Below are positions 1 to 10,509 of a stretch of 64,000 nt of DNA, in pieces. The translations under genes and the position numbers were made by a program. The notes under the pieces are model-generated. The model was not told the origin of the DNA. It ran no database searches and was given only the letters and a program-made list of their open reading frames with translations. The DNA is from Phoronis australis (taxonomy: Eukaryota > Phoronida > Phoronidae): the NCBI GenBank assembly GCA_002633005.1, contig NMRA01000711.1:124496-188495 (forward strand), in the 5' to 3' direction. How positions within the stretch are numbered: the first letter of the stretch is position 1; every line of letters starts with the position of its first letter.

Positions 1-1032
1 CTAAAAAAATGTGTATTCTCCGTAGCCCTGTAAAAGCAGTCGTGGAAAACACTGCACACACCCACACATATAGTGTATTGGGGACGATCAGAAACTGAGG
101 ACACCTGTGGACAGTCACACCAGTTTTTGGGAATTTTGGAATATATTTTCGAATAACATGATAGCATTATTAGCACCAGCCTACTCTCAAGAATGTGTTG
201 TGTAAGATAGATTTAAAGGTTTGGGTGATGATTCTTCTAATAGATTGATCTGAACCTGTATCGACACTGTTTCACAAGCACTTTGTCTTTCACATGAAGA
301 CCACATCATTCGGCGTACTTTGGTTTTTCGAATGACTTGAAAAATGAGGTCAGCTTTGCCTTGCCCTTGGATTACGATATGTTGTTGCAGCTTAGCAAAC
401 TTTCTTAAAACTATTTGTATTCATTGACAGGCACTCTACTATATGTGCATACAATCAAAGATCGTGTTGTAGATGTGTTGGTGAATCATATCAGCCTCTT
501 TTAGCCACTTGCTAATGGGCAGTTGCCTATTGCCTTAGTATTGGCTTATAGTAGTTAGCATGCTGGCCATTTCAATATGGTAAGCCACTTGAAAGCTAGA
601 TTTACCGAGATCAAGTTGATTTACATTGATTCGTGCAATTTTCCAGGTCAAACTTAAAAAATGCAAATCATTTGGCCCAGCAGTCGTTATGTAAAACTCT
701 TGAATTCATAACTTGAGCATAATTTTGAGTGGCAGTCTGTATATGCGTGGTTATTTGACTGGCATTGTGTGTATGCGTGGTCATTTTTGAACCTTTGGGT
801 TGGCGAGCCCCAATAATCTCTGGATTGTTTTCTTTTTGAGTCGCTGTTCTTGTTGGTGACGGAAATAGATTCCCATCATGGGAGGACTGTTATGAAGCCG
901 ATTGTTTTGAGCCAGTTAAGTAGGATGAAATGCAGTCCTTACTTGAACCATGACATTAAAGTTAGTTAAATATCAAAAAATCATTATTAGATCTTTGCCA
1001 CTGCAGTTGATAGGCAGTTTGGTCATTTGCAG
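1..1032. other. NIFK upstream intron sequence
   Basis: No coding exon was found here. The first NIFK exon seen starts at 1033 in phase 0 and lacks the roughly 40 residues that precede the RRM in the family, so exon 1 should lie left of the window. The stretch holds a diverged copy of a tRNA-related repeat (481-571). Confidence 0.6.
481..571 (+). repeat. diverged copy of tRNA-related dispersed repeat
   Basis: This stretch aligns by eye with 52325-52405. Shared blocks include GTGAATCAT, AGCCTCT, TAGCCACT(C/T)GCTAA, GCA(A/G)TTGCCTAT and GTTAGCATGCT. The copy at 52 kb continues into a tRNA-like A-box and B-box; this one does not keep a B-box. Confidence 0.55.
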
Positions 1033-1167
1033 GTACGTGATGATGGACAGCGTCCTGGTGTGGTGTATCTGGGTCATATTCCGCATGGCTTCTTCGAGCG
1101 CCAGATGCGACAGTTCTTCTCACAGTTCGGCACCGTTAACAGACTTCGCATCGCCAGAAGCAAAAAG
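1033..1167 (+). CDS. NIFK: NIFK exon: first half of RRM (RNP2)
   Basis: The acceptor AG is at 1031-1032 and the donor GT at 1168-1169. The 45 codons read [17 protein letters not shown] and on through [17 protein letters not shown], the beta1-alpha1-beta2 part of the RRM. The exon begins and ends in phase 0. Confidence 0.93.
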
Positions 1168-4100
1168 GTTATAACTTGCATATATTAACCTATTTGTTAG
1201 GGTAACACATTTAGGTTAACGCCCACATTTTGATTAACGCCCACATTTGCATAGGTTTACGCCCATATTTAGGCTAGCACCAACATTGGTACAAGTTCAA
1301 TGCATTTATTCGCAGACTTAACACAAAAACTCGCCACAGTATGGACAAGGACTTTTGAATATGCTCATGAATTTTGTAATGCTAATTCTAGTTAAGTTTG
1401 TGTTTTCTGTTGAGGAGAACACTGACCCCCAGTTGGCACGTGGCTGTCAGATATTTTTGGCTGCAGACACTCTGTCTGTGGCCAGCCACGTAAACAGAGG
1501 TTCACATTTCTGTTTATCTGATGCGCCGAGTGTTTGATGTACTTAGTCTTAACAATGTGTATCTCCACTACAATCTGCTACGCTCAAATTAGCCACGAAG
1601 TTCTGTTTTTTCCTTTCGATTCTTTGCATCAATGTTTCAGAGCAAATTTTCAATGGCTTCTAATGTTGTAATGAAAGTGTAAGAAGTGTAAGACAAGATG
1701 TTGGTGGAAGTAAATGCGTCCTGCTCAGAAACTGGCTGTGAAAAATCATGTTGTGTGTACACGTTATCTCAAAGGAATGTCCTTAGTTGGTGTGGATACA
1801 CAAGTTGATTGGAGAGGATTGCTCCCGTCTTTTTGTAAAAATATTTTATTGGCATAAGCAGCATTACAAGTAACATGACTTAATAAACACACACACGCGC
1901 GCGCCTATGGGGATAACAGCAAAAAGAGAAAAAAGCCAAATAACTAAATGAGCCATAATGGCTCACCTTTCCAAAAAATTTTGTGATTACAATTGTTTAA
2001 ACATATATTTTTCAACATCGTAGTAGTTAATAATTTCCATTTTGACAACTTCCAAATTTGGTTGAAGGTTTTTCAGTGTGCTTTTGTTCATGTGTAGTTT
2101 CCCAAGACAAATTATTAAATTGTATATTTTTGATCCATCAAATATCTCCCCCAAAATATTTATGGGCATTATTTCAAAAGCTTGATCCGTTTTTTTTGAC
2201 AAATTCATTCCTTGCTCCTGTCTTGGTCCATGTTCATGTTGTCAGGATGGTTATGGGCAGTCCTTAAACTGTTTTGGATCTTAATAGACTTTCAGATATG
2301 GTGACTCCATTAGGTTTTCATTGTGTGCAATTAATTCTGATGGTAGTTACAGAGCAGGACTCAACATTTGTGTGCAATTGGTCATGTTTTGAAAAGTTAA
2401 ATAGTGTAATTTCAGGCCGATAAAGTTATGGATAGGCCCTGACATTGTCACTCAGTTGACTCTTAAAAATTTGAAGAAAGCATTAACAGAAATCCAGGCT
2501 GGATATAAGTAATGTTAGTCAGACTCACGGCACCTCAATATCTGCTGACATCAGAGCTTATATGTGCATTTCATCGGTTTGAAAACTGACAACAGAAATA
2601 CTCCATATTTATGACTTGATCTCTGTCGTCCATCTTTGTTTCATTATTAAACAATTCTGTCATTGTTTGTAGACCGGCAAGATTAAAGGCTACGCTTTCA
2701 TTGAGTTCAAGAGTGATGTGGTGGCGAAGATTGTGGCTGAGACTATGAACAACTACCTCATGTTTCACAGACTGCTCAAGTGTAAGGAACTTATACAAAA
2801 TGTGCTCGCTCATGGAGGAATACCTGACAATGAACAAAGATAGTTTCAATACGTGAATAACTCTTGGAGAATGATAAAAGTAAACATATGGAAATTTCAT
2901 TATTTGGAAATACATGAAAAGCACATTAAGTGTGGTGATCATGTGAAGACTTCACGCATTCTCTTGTTTGGTAGCAATTATTTGCAAAAATGATTACATG
3001 GATATTGTGAGGAAAATGACTCATGGGAAGTCTACTTACCATTTTGAAATTGGTCCCAATTTGTTGTAAAGGTAATTTAGGTGATTTCAGGGCTTTGAAA
3101 GAAATGACGACAAGTCATAAATGTTCGGAGGATGGTCTCAAGCAAACTGCCATCTTTTTCTAGTCCAGAAACCAATTCTCATCTGAATAAGGTTCAACTT
3201 GAAATCACTTGTATCGCCTGCATCAAAAGTTCATTATTTTTGATAGAAGGTGGGTTTATAGCTTCAAGTATAATAATGGAAGACTGCTCTTTGACTCTGG
3301 TATTTAGGGGATGTCAATTCCATGTTGGGATCTGTGTTGGTAGACTTCTGTGAGGAGATTGCGAATGCATTGACGTTCCTTGGAGCCCATTTCTGTCTGT
3401 CTGTCCTTCAGGTCAGTATGTACCCCCTGAGAAGGTTCATGAGGAGACGTTCAAAGGTTGTGACAGGAAGTTTTCCAAGCCCGTGAGCCATCTGCTGGCC
3501 ATGCAACGACACAACAAGCACCGTGACCCGCTGGCGGAGAAGGCACAGCAGCGCCGACTGCACAAGAAAATGAGTCGCAAGATGAAAACACTTGAACAGT
3601 TGGGTGTCAAGATGTCACTGTTGGGGGTTAGTATTGGCTATTTCAAATATGGTGCCAGGTATGTTGTTTGGGGTACTGGCGCCAGGTATCCATCGAAAAC
3701 TCCTTAAAAGCTGCCAAAAAGCTTCTTGATCCATTGTGGGCACAAGCTTTTACACTTGAAATTGTACTTAACGTTAAAACTTTTGCACAATAGACAAAGT
3801 GCATTTTAACACATGACATATATGTATTCATGGGCAAAGTTAGCGCGCTGTTTTTCGGTGTTCTCCACTCGATAATTAACTATTCCAACTGCTATGATCC
3901 CACTCCATTACGAGTTCTGTTTAACACTGAAGAAATTGTGGCGCTCACGTGTACCAAAGTTCATAACATTATCGGTACAACACAAGTCAGTCGGCAATGA
4001 GGAACTTGGGTCAAATTCTTCATCAGAGAAGGAAATGCGTTGACTAACAACTGATTACAAATAACCAATTTAAAGTTTGAAAATTGTAGGTATAATAGGT

Positions 4101-5964
4101 GGCTATATTACTCAAATGTGACAATGACTGACTAGCTGAGCCATATTCACTATGAGACAGTGACTGACTAGCTGAGCCATATTCACTATGAGACAGTGAC
4201 TGACTAGCTGAGCCATATTCACTATGAGACGGTGACTGACTAGCTGAGCCATATTCACTATGAGACGGTGACTGACTAGCTGAGCCATATTCACTATGAG
4301 ACGGTGACTGACTAGCTGAGCCATATTCACTATGAGACGGTGACTGACTAGCTGAGCCATATTCACTATGAGACAGTGACTGACTAGGTGAGCCATATTC
4401 ACTATGAGACAGTGACTGACTAGCTGAGCCATATTCACTATGAGACAGTGACTGATTAGCTGAGCCATATTTACTGTGCCGGCCACAGGGTGTAAGATTT
4501 TATTTGATCAGTTTTTTTTTACCCACATTGGGGCAATGGCTGTATAATTAGTATACAGCTTTGCACCAAGGCTACGCGGGACGACACTGCAGTAAATTTG
4601 TGTTATGAACTTTTGAAAGCTGACATGGTAGACGACGTGTACACATAAAGTAAACTTCTGTAGAGAGGGGCCTTTACCGAATGAGCTATATAGCTGTATT
4701 CCTTAATTTATCTCATTGCCTTCACCCACGGTGCAGCCTCAGTGCTGTCAGACGTTAGCCAGTAGGAACTAACAGTGGAAAAAAATCTTTTTTACAAAAA
4801 TGTGAAAGAATAAAAAAGATGTGATTTCTGATATACTGATATAGACTTTATTCATATACTAAATTACATTAACAATGCATGTTTTTGAACTTCTGAATCC
4901 GTAAACTGTTAAGTGTACTAGCACTGCCCTCTTTTGTGGGAATGTTTAGAATAATGGTTGTCCCTTGTATCTGCATTGTGTGCCATGTGTGCTGTGGGTG
5001 CACATCAACGCTCGCGCTTGGCGCGGCTCTTGTTAATAAATTAGAGGCTCTGTGTTCCCTTCATTATCTCAAATGTCTCTTGAAAGTTAAAACAAGTTGT
5101 GTTCAATTACTGTAGACCTTGCTGGGTTATGTACTACACCACTTGCCTTTGTTAATGTGTGGAGTGAAATTTAAGATACCTGTAAATTGAGCCCATTCAA
5201 TAGTAGTTAGGTCCTGTAGATCTTGCGATGTTGTGACAGATGCAATGTACTGTAACTTATGGAATACTACATGTGCTTGATTTTGTCGGAAGTATTCAAC
5301 ATTCTTAGCGTATGATAAAAATCTACAAGTTTGATTACCTTGTATGCAAGTTTGATTACCTGTTATGCAAGTTTGATTGTCCGGTATGCAAGTTTCTCGA
5401 GTTAAAGCCAGGATGGCTTCTCAAGAATTCTGTATCTAAAGTTGGTCCATCAACTTTTGTTTCCAGCCTGAGACCAGCCAGCAAATGAGTGATAGTGTGA
5501 TGTCTGGTGAGTTCCATGTTCTGGATGACGAGGAGGCCAGCGACGATGACATCACGTTTAAGACTCCACCGAACACCATCAAGGCTAGCAAGTTGAAAAC
5601 ACCAGGTATAGACTACAAGAAAACACCCCATGGGACGGTGAAAGTGTCAAAGACGCCATTGTCACAGAGAGTGGACATCAAAACGCCCATGTCAAAGCAG
5701 ACAGGTGGCAAAACGTCATTGTCGAAGAAAACCAGTGGCAAAACACCGTTGTCGAAGGAAACTGGCATCAAAACACAATTGAAGGACAGTGTGAAAAAGA
5801 AAATTGTCTTGGACAATACCATGAAAACTGTGTGTGTAGACAAAGTGGAGACTCCTGAGCAATTGAAAACAACAGCTCCAAAGGCTAAGGGCAAGAGGAA
5901 GAGTGTATCTTCAGCAGCAGTGACACCTGTTGTGAAATCTGCTAAAAAAGCAAAAAAACAGTAG
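1033..5964 (+). CDS. NIFK: NIFK-like nucleolar RRM protein, exons 2-5 (5' end outside window)
   Basis: Four exons join in frame: 1033-1167, 2673-2781, 3412-3626 and 5467-5964, all with GT-AG introns. They encode an RRM followed by a basic linker and a Lys/Thr/Pro-rich tail ending at TAG (5962-5964). RNP2 reads GVVYLGHIP and RNP1 reads KGYAFIEF. The stretches [13 protein letters not shown] and [10 protein letters not shown] are close to vertebrate NIFK (MKI67 FHA-interacting nucleolar phosphoprotein), a relative of yeast Nop15 that works in pre-rRNA maturation and binds the FHA domain of Ki-67 through a phosphorylated tail. Here the tail carries many TP sites, partly as 10-residue repeats. The N-terminal ~40 residues and the start codon are not in the window. 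The gene converges on the STELLO-like gene, whose stop is 4.5 kb downstream. Identity rests on the RRM and flanking motif; Ki-67 binding in this species is inferred. Confidence 0.93.
2673..2781 (+). CDS. NIFK: NIFK exon: second half of RRM (RNP1)
   Basis: The exon follows TTTGTAG and ends before GTAAGG. It encodes [12 protein letters not shown] and [13 protein letters not shown], the RNP1 strand and alpha2. It ends after one base of a Cys codon (T|GT) that the next exon completes. Confidence 0.93.
3412..3626 (+). CDS. NIFK: NIFK exon: post-RRM motif and basic linker
   Basis: The acceptor is TCCTTCAG and the donor GTTAGT. The exon encodes [13 protein letters not shown], the family motif after the RRM, then a basic helix-prone stretch ([19 protein letters not shown]). 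It ends in phase 0. Confidence 0.9.
4120..4480. repeat. 36 bp minisatellite, about 10 copies
   Basis: The unit contains GAGCCATATTCACTATGAGA and is repeated about ten times with few changes, such as CAGTG versus CGGTG. Because 36 is a multiple of three, the minus strand stays open as a 12-residue repeat. Its position inside an intron argues against coding. Confidence 0.95.
5322..5396. repeat. ~20 bp tandem repeat in NIFK intron
   Basis: Three to four degenerate copies of CAAGTTTGATTACCTTATG-like units lie 70-145 bases upstream of the last NIFK acceptor. Confidence 0.8.
5467..5964 (+). CDS. NIFK: NIFK last exon: Thr-Pro-rich repetitive tail
   Basis: The acceptor is TTTCCAG. The exon starts [11 protein letters not shown], continues through an acidic segment (DDEEASDDD), then a KTP-rich stretch with three consecutive 10-residue units ([30 protein letters not shown]), and ends in a basic KSAKKAKKQ tail before TAG. 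The basic tail fits nucleolar targeting. TP sites are the type of site phosphorylated in NIFK for Ki-67 FHA binding. Confidence 0.92.
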   Translation, partial: PETSQQMSDSVMSGEFHVLDDEEASDDDITFKTPPNTIKASKLKTPGIDYKKTPHGTVKVSKTPLSQRVDIKTPMSKQTGGKTSLSKKTSGKTPLSKETGIKTQLKDSVKKKIVLDNTMKTVCVDKVETPEQLKTTAPKAKGKRKSVSSAAVTPVVKSAKKAKKQ

Positions 5965-6264
5965 TGAAGGGAATCGGTGGACAATAATATCTGGAGACAC
6001 TTTTGATGTGTTAAGTTTTAGAAAGTTAAAAGGATTATCCGAGAAATGTGCTTTTGGTTTATTCTGTGTGGTCTTTAATGCAGTCTCGTGTAGTGGTTGC
6101 TTATAATGAACTGTGACATAGAGAATATGGACACCTCACAACGTTTCTCATTTTCCTACTTTTTAGAGGTATTCGTACCTTTTTCTCAAACTCCTTCCTT
6201 TTTCTTTTTTTTGTCAACTATATTTCTTGAATATAATGAAAGAACATTGAGTTATCAGAACTAA

Positions 6265-6270
6265 AATAAA
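6265..6270 (+). terminator. probable NIFK polyadenylation signal
   Basis: This is the first AATAAA after the NIFK stop codon, about 300 bases downstream. No cleavage-site evidence is available. Confidence 0.5.
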
Positions 6271-9200
6271 ATACAGTAACCATCATGGTACACGTAACTA
6301 TCAAATTTTCAGACTTTTGGATTTCTCAATATCTTTGACACAAGGAACTCTGGTATTCCAAGAAAGGCATCTTGAATTAAGGTTGTTATATTTGGTCATT
6401 TGTTCTTCTTTCAGTCACTAAATGGACATGATTGAAGGCACTTTGTGTTAGACAGCTTAATAAATAATTGCTCGTAGTCTCTATACAATGTCCTATCTTC
6501 AGGCATGCACTTGTGAACCAACACTAAGAGACATAATGGCAAGCGATAGGTGAAATGAACGTGGAAGTTAAATAAACAAGTGAAATAAATGGTAACAGCA
6601 GGTAGAGGGGCGTACAAGCTGAGAGTGTTATTGTATGACAAGTCTCGCAAGCCTAATGAAACTGGGTCAGTGTGTGGTGCACCCTGGTGAGCTGCTCATT
6701 CAGCACAGGTTTTCGTGACTGATCAATAAAGACTCCAAAATCTGTAACCAAAATGTGCCATTTTTTACATAGCAAATGTTGGTATTGTCTACTATTTCCT
6801 AGTTATTTTTTGGCCACGTTGGTGTAAAAATATCTTGAATGAACCTGCCCTGCACCGACAACCAGACAATCTTCGGTAGAGCGAACATACTGTGTGTCCA
6901 ATGTAATGCGGTACACGAGAGTGTGGACAATGAGATTCATCCAGATTATGTGAATTGATAAACAACATGGCATTTGGCCACTGGTCGCAACCTTTCGTGA
7001 CAGGTTGTTTTTCATGGCAAGGTTTTGGGACTTTATATTGTAATAATAACCAATTACATTCAATTTATCACTAGGTTTGACAACCTTAGCCATATCTTTT
7101 ACGATCTTCTTAAGCACATGTTCGGCATTCAGATAATCATTAGACGTATGCTACCTGCTTGCGTGATCATCTGCCTGTGGTCACCGTTTATTTCACTTTT
7201 ACCTATTGCGTGATGATGAGACATGTGGTCTTGAAATATAGCAACTATTTTAACTTGTTTATATGTTGTCTCTTGGCGTTTTGCTTCACAACTGTGTGTC
7301 TGAAGATAGGTTTTATAGACTTCTAGTGACTGTATATTAAACCGTCTAACAGAGTGCAGTGGTGCCTTCAGTCAAGTTTGTGTCAATGAAGGGCTGCTAC
7401 CAATCACTAAAAAGAGGGGAGAAGATGGAGATTGGGGGATCATTCATATTGACAAAGTACCCCCAGGCTTGAGCCAAAAATTGCCGAGAGACTCCCTGTT
7501 GCAGGTGCCAGGTCTGCTAATTCCCACCCCATTTTGGGGGGGGGGGTAAGAAGACGGCCAATGTACCTCTTGCAGGAATGAGGCCAATGCAGTGGGCCTT
7601 TTGCAGGAATGAAATGACAATTTAGGGGTTTATTGGACACTGTGGGACCTGCACAACTAGCTGAAAATGTACACGCCTGCGGCCATCTTGCCAAGAGTGA
7701 CCCCCCGGCGATTATCTGGAATCATTTGGGTAAATTTTGGTTGATGAAGCTTGTTCAGCTGAATTTTAATTCAGTCGGTTCTCTTTATTTGTATTTACAT
7801 TGCAAATCCTTTCCAGATTATGTTTCGAATGGTGAAATATAAGTTTCTGCACATAACACAAATTTAACTTGTAAGGGAAAGCTGATCTTAGTTTGAAAGT
7901 GCTATTTGCGTACGACCAGTGTAACAACTTAGGGAGACGTTGGTCTTAGTGTTAAAGAGATTGCGTATGACCTGTGTGCAAGTACCCAGGCTGTGAAATC
8001 ATGCCTTGACAACAACAGTATATTGGACTGGTCAATATTTATTGAGAAAACACAAACCCATAATGATGCAAATGTAATACAAAATAAAAACCTGCCCTTT
8101 GTTACACCTTTTTATTATGGTACCCCCACACAACTACTAAACTAAAAGATATGCCCTAATGCAGTCAATACATGTTACTTACCACCACATGGGCGGTGCA
8201 CCATGGGGGTTGGGAGCTATAGCCCCCCACTTATTTCAGAGCTGCACCGCCCATGCACCAACATCTGAGTTTTGCTCGCTCACTATTCAAGTTGTGAGGG
8301 ACAGATATGCATTTTGGGTGACTGGAAACCTCTCTAGTTATGTGGCACCTTAGTGCAATCAGAATCAGTCAAAAATCACACACACATTTATTGCAGGTTG
8401 GGTTGTAGGACGTTCAATTTAGGGAATGTTGAAGTGAGAAACTGCAAAAAGAAAAGAATGGCACACCAATTAGGGAGATGTATTGATAAAACCTCTTAAC
8501 TTTAACTGAATGTAGCGCGAGTTACAGGTTGGAATAAAACCAATTATTAGCAAGACTGTAAGAATAACATCGCATCGCATTGGTTAACACTCAACAATAT
8601 AATATTCAGTTGGAATTATATCTATTGTATACTGCACAGGGTCATGTCATGGCAACAAACTTAAAAGCAGCGAAACGAGCCAGGTGGCAGGCCTGCAATG
8701 TTTTTTGGTTTGACTACAGGAACTAACATGGGGCTGCAGGAGTACTGCAGAACCAGATTAATAGCACAGTACGGACACTTTTCGCATGGCTTACGAAAAA
8801 AAAATTACGACCAAGGACATTATACTCTGTTGGCAAGATTTCTACTGTGCAAGTCGTAAAACTTGAAACATTGGCAGCAGCAAGGTACACTCTTTGAAAA
8901 AACAGCCATTCTTGTGCAAACTGGTACTATCGAATACATCTACTGAATCGTTTGTCAACCCTGTTATTAGGAAAGCATTTACAAAGTGGAATGTATGATA
9001 GGACATCAAGACTTGTACTTTCACCTTAGTCTCCACTGACAGAGATAAGGTGACACAGTGGTCAATCAAATAGTAACCATAACAACAACACCAGAACAAC
9101 AGACGGAATGCTTTCAAAGATAAAATAAATCTTGGATAATCACTTCCTTAAGAATTTTCAGTTAAAATTTTGCTTATCCATACTGTTATGACAATATATT

Positions 9201-9866
9201 AGTATTATACAAAAATAAAAGACTAGATGTATAAATAACCACAAACAACTATCCCATTCAGTGGGTAGATTCTTTTTAGCAGACAAAAACTGAAGAACCA
9301 GTGTACGTTTTCTTATCCATCCACTCTCAAACTCTGTGGACATTAATTACAAAAGTATGTTGAGAAACAATTAATGGCCCATGGTCCAACAGAAAATTAG
9401 TTTGAGAATGGACACTGATGAGAGGGTCCAGAGCGTACACTGGTACTGTCTGCAAAAAGAACCCGACCGTTCAATGAATCTAACACACAGATGAAATTAT
9501 TAAGTAAACCAAAGACATTTGCATAGCTTTTTTTGAAATGCCTAGTCATAGCAAATGGCAACTTTTGCACAACCATATGCTTTAAGCATACCCCACGTCG
9601 CAACATTGGTAGCGATTAGTTACAGCCAACACTGAAAAGCTATCTAGAACATAAATCAACATAAATTAATTAATGAAGCTCCAATTCAAAGTCTATATCT
9701 GTCAATGTTAAACTCTTCAATGCAGCGCTTTGAGTTTAAAGGCATTACCAGGTTTAACCACTCTTGAATTACTGTCATGTGCGACTGTAACTAAAGTCGC
9801 AAAGCCACAAGAACCATGTTTGAATATACATGTTTAGGGTTGACCAAACACAATAAAGCCAGGTGT
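6271..9866. other. intergenic region between convergent NIFK and STELLO-like genes
   Basis: No coding exon was recognised. It contains a G-run (about 7537-7547) and a ~68 bp inverted-repeat element (8188-8255). The short open frames lack family motifs. Confidence 0.6.
8188..8255. mobile_element. 68 bp MITE-like element, copy 1
   Basis: The ends CATGGGCGGTGCA and TGCACCGCCCATG are perfect inverted 13-mers. The core (GGAGCTATAGCCCCCCACTT) reappears inverted and slightly changed at 34275-34345 between similar ends, so this is a dispersed family. Confidence 0.6.
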
Positions 9867-9872
9867 TTTATT
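9867..9872 (-). terminator. possible polyadenylation signal of STELLO-like gene
   Basis: AATAAA on the minus strand, about 640 bases beyond the stop codon. It is the first canonical hexamer I found downstream; the assignment is tentative. Confidence 0.3.
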
Positions 9873-10228
9873 GTGTGGCTGATGGTTTCCATGTTCTTCA
9901 CTTGTTCATAATAGAATCCCGTCACAGTAAAGAATGCTACGAAACTGATTTTATGAGTCAGAGTAAAAGGCCTCAGTTGATTTTTAGCCAGCTAAATAGG
10001 ATGCCAAAATGCAGCTCCTAAATAACCCATAAGGACAACTTGAAAACCCCAAAGCAAACAAAATATCTGGATTTCCATCCAGTTCTATACACTCATATCT
10101 ACACTTAACACTTTAGTCACATCACTTGTACACAGTAGTTGAGTCTACTTGTCACTGTCAAGTGAAGTTGATAACTGGGTAAGATATTTCTGAGATTCAC
10201 GTACGTTCACATCGTATTCATGTCTGTG

Positions 10229-10312
10229 CAATCAACTGACCACCAGGTATATCTATGGCAATCAACTGACCACCAGGTATATCTATGCAATCAACTGACC
10301 ACCCGGTATATG
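10229..10312. repeat. ~29 bp tandem repeat, 3 copies
   Basis: CAATCAACTGACCACCAGG followed by TATATCTATG occurs three times in a row, downstream of the STELLO-like stop codon. Confidence 0.85.
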
Positions 10313-10509
10313 ATATGTATGTTAACGTACAACAATTGAGGAATGTTTAAGTAAACTTTAAAGTTGAATAAATAAAACATCAAATGTATTTGATTGTTTT
10401 AGCATCTTAACACTTAGCATGAGTAGAGAAAAGAATGAATTCATATCATGATCAGCAGGAGTAGACATCAGCCTACTTACACTATAAATTAGCACCAAAA
10501 ACTAGGAAC

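Larger units (their letters stand above)
3627..5466 (+). other. NIFK intron 4 (between the linker and tail exons)
   Basis: The intron holds a 36 bp minisatellite (4120-4480) and, near its 3' end, a ~20 bp tandem repeat (5322-5396). No exon was seen between. Confidence 0.8.

Noticed and set aside
4112-4486. 124-codon minus-strand frame made of 12-residue repeats
   Set aside because: It is the translation of a 36 bp minisatellite inside a NIFK intron. A repeat unit divisible by three stays open by itself.
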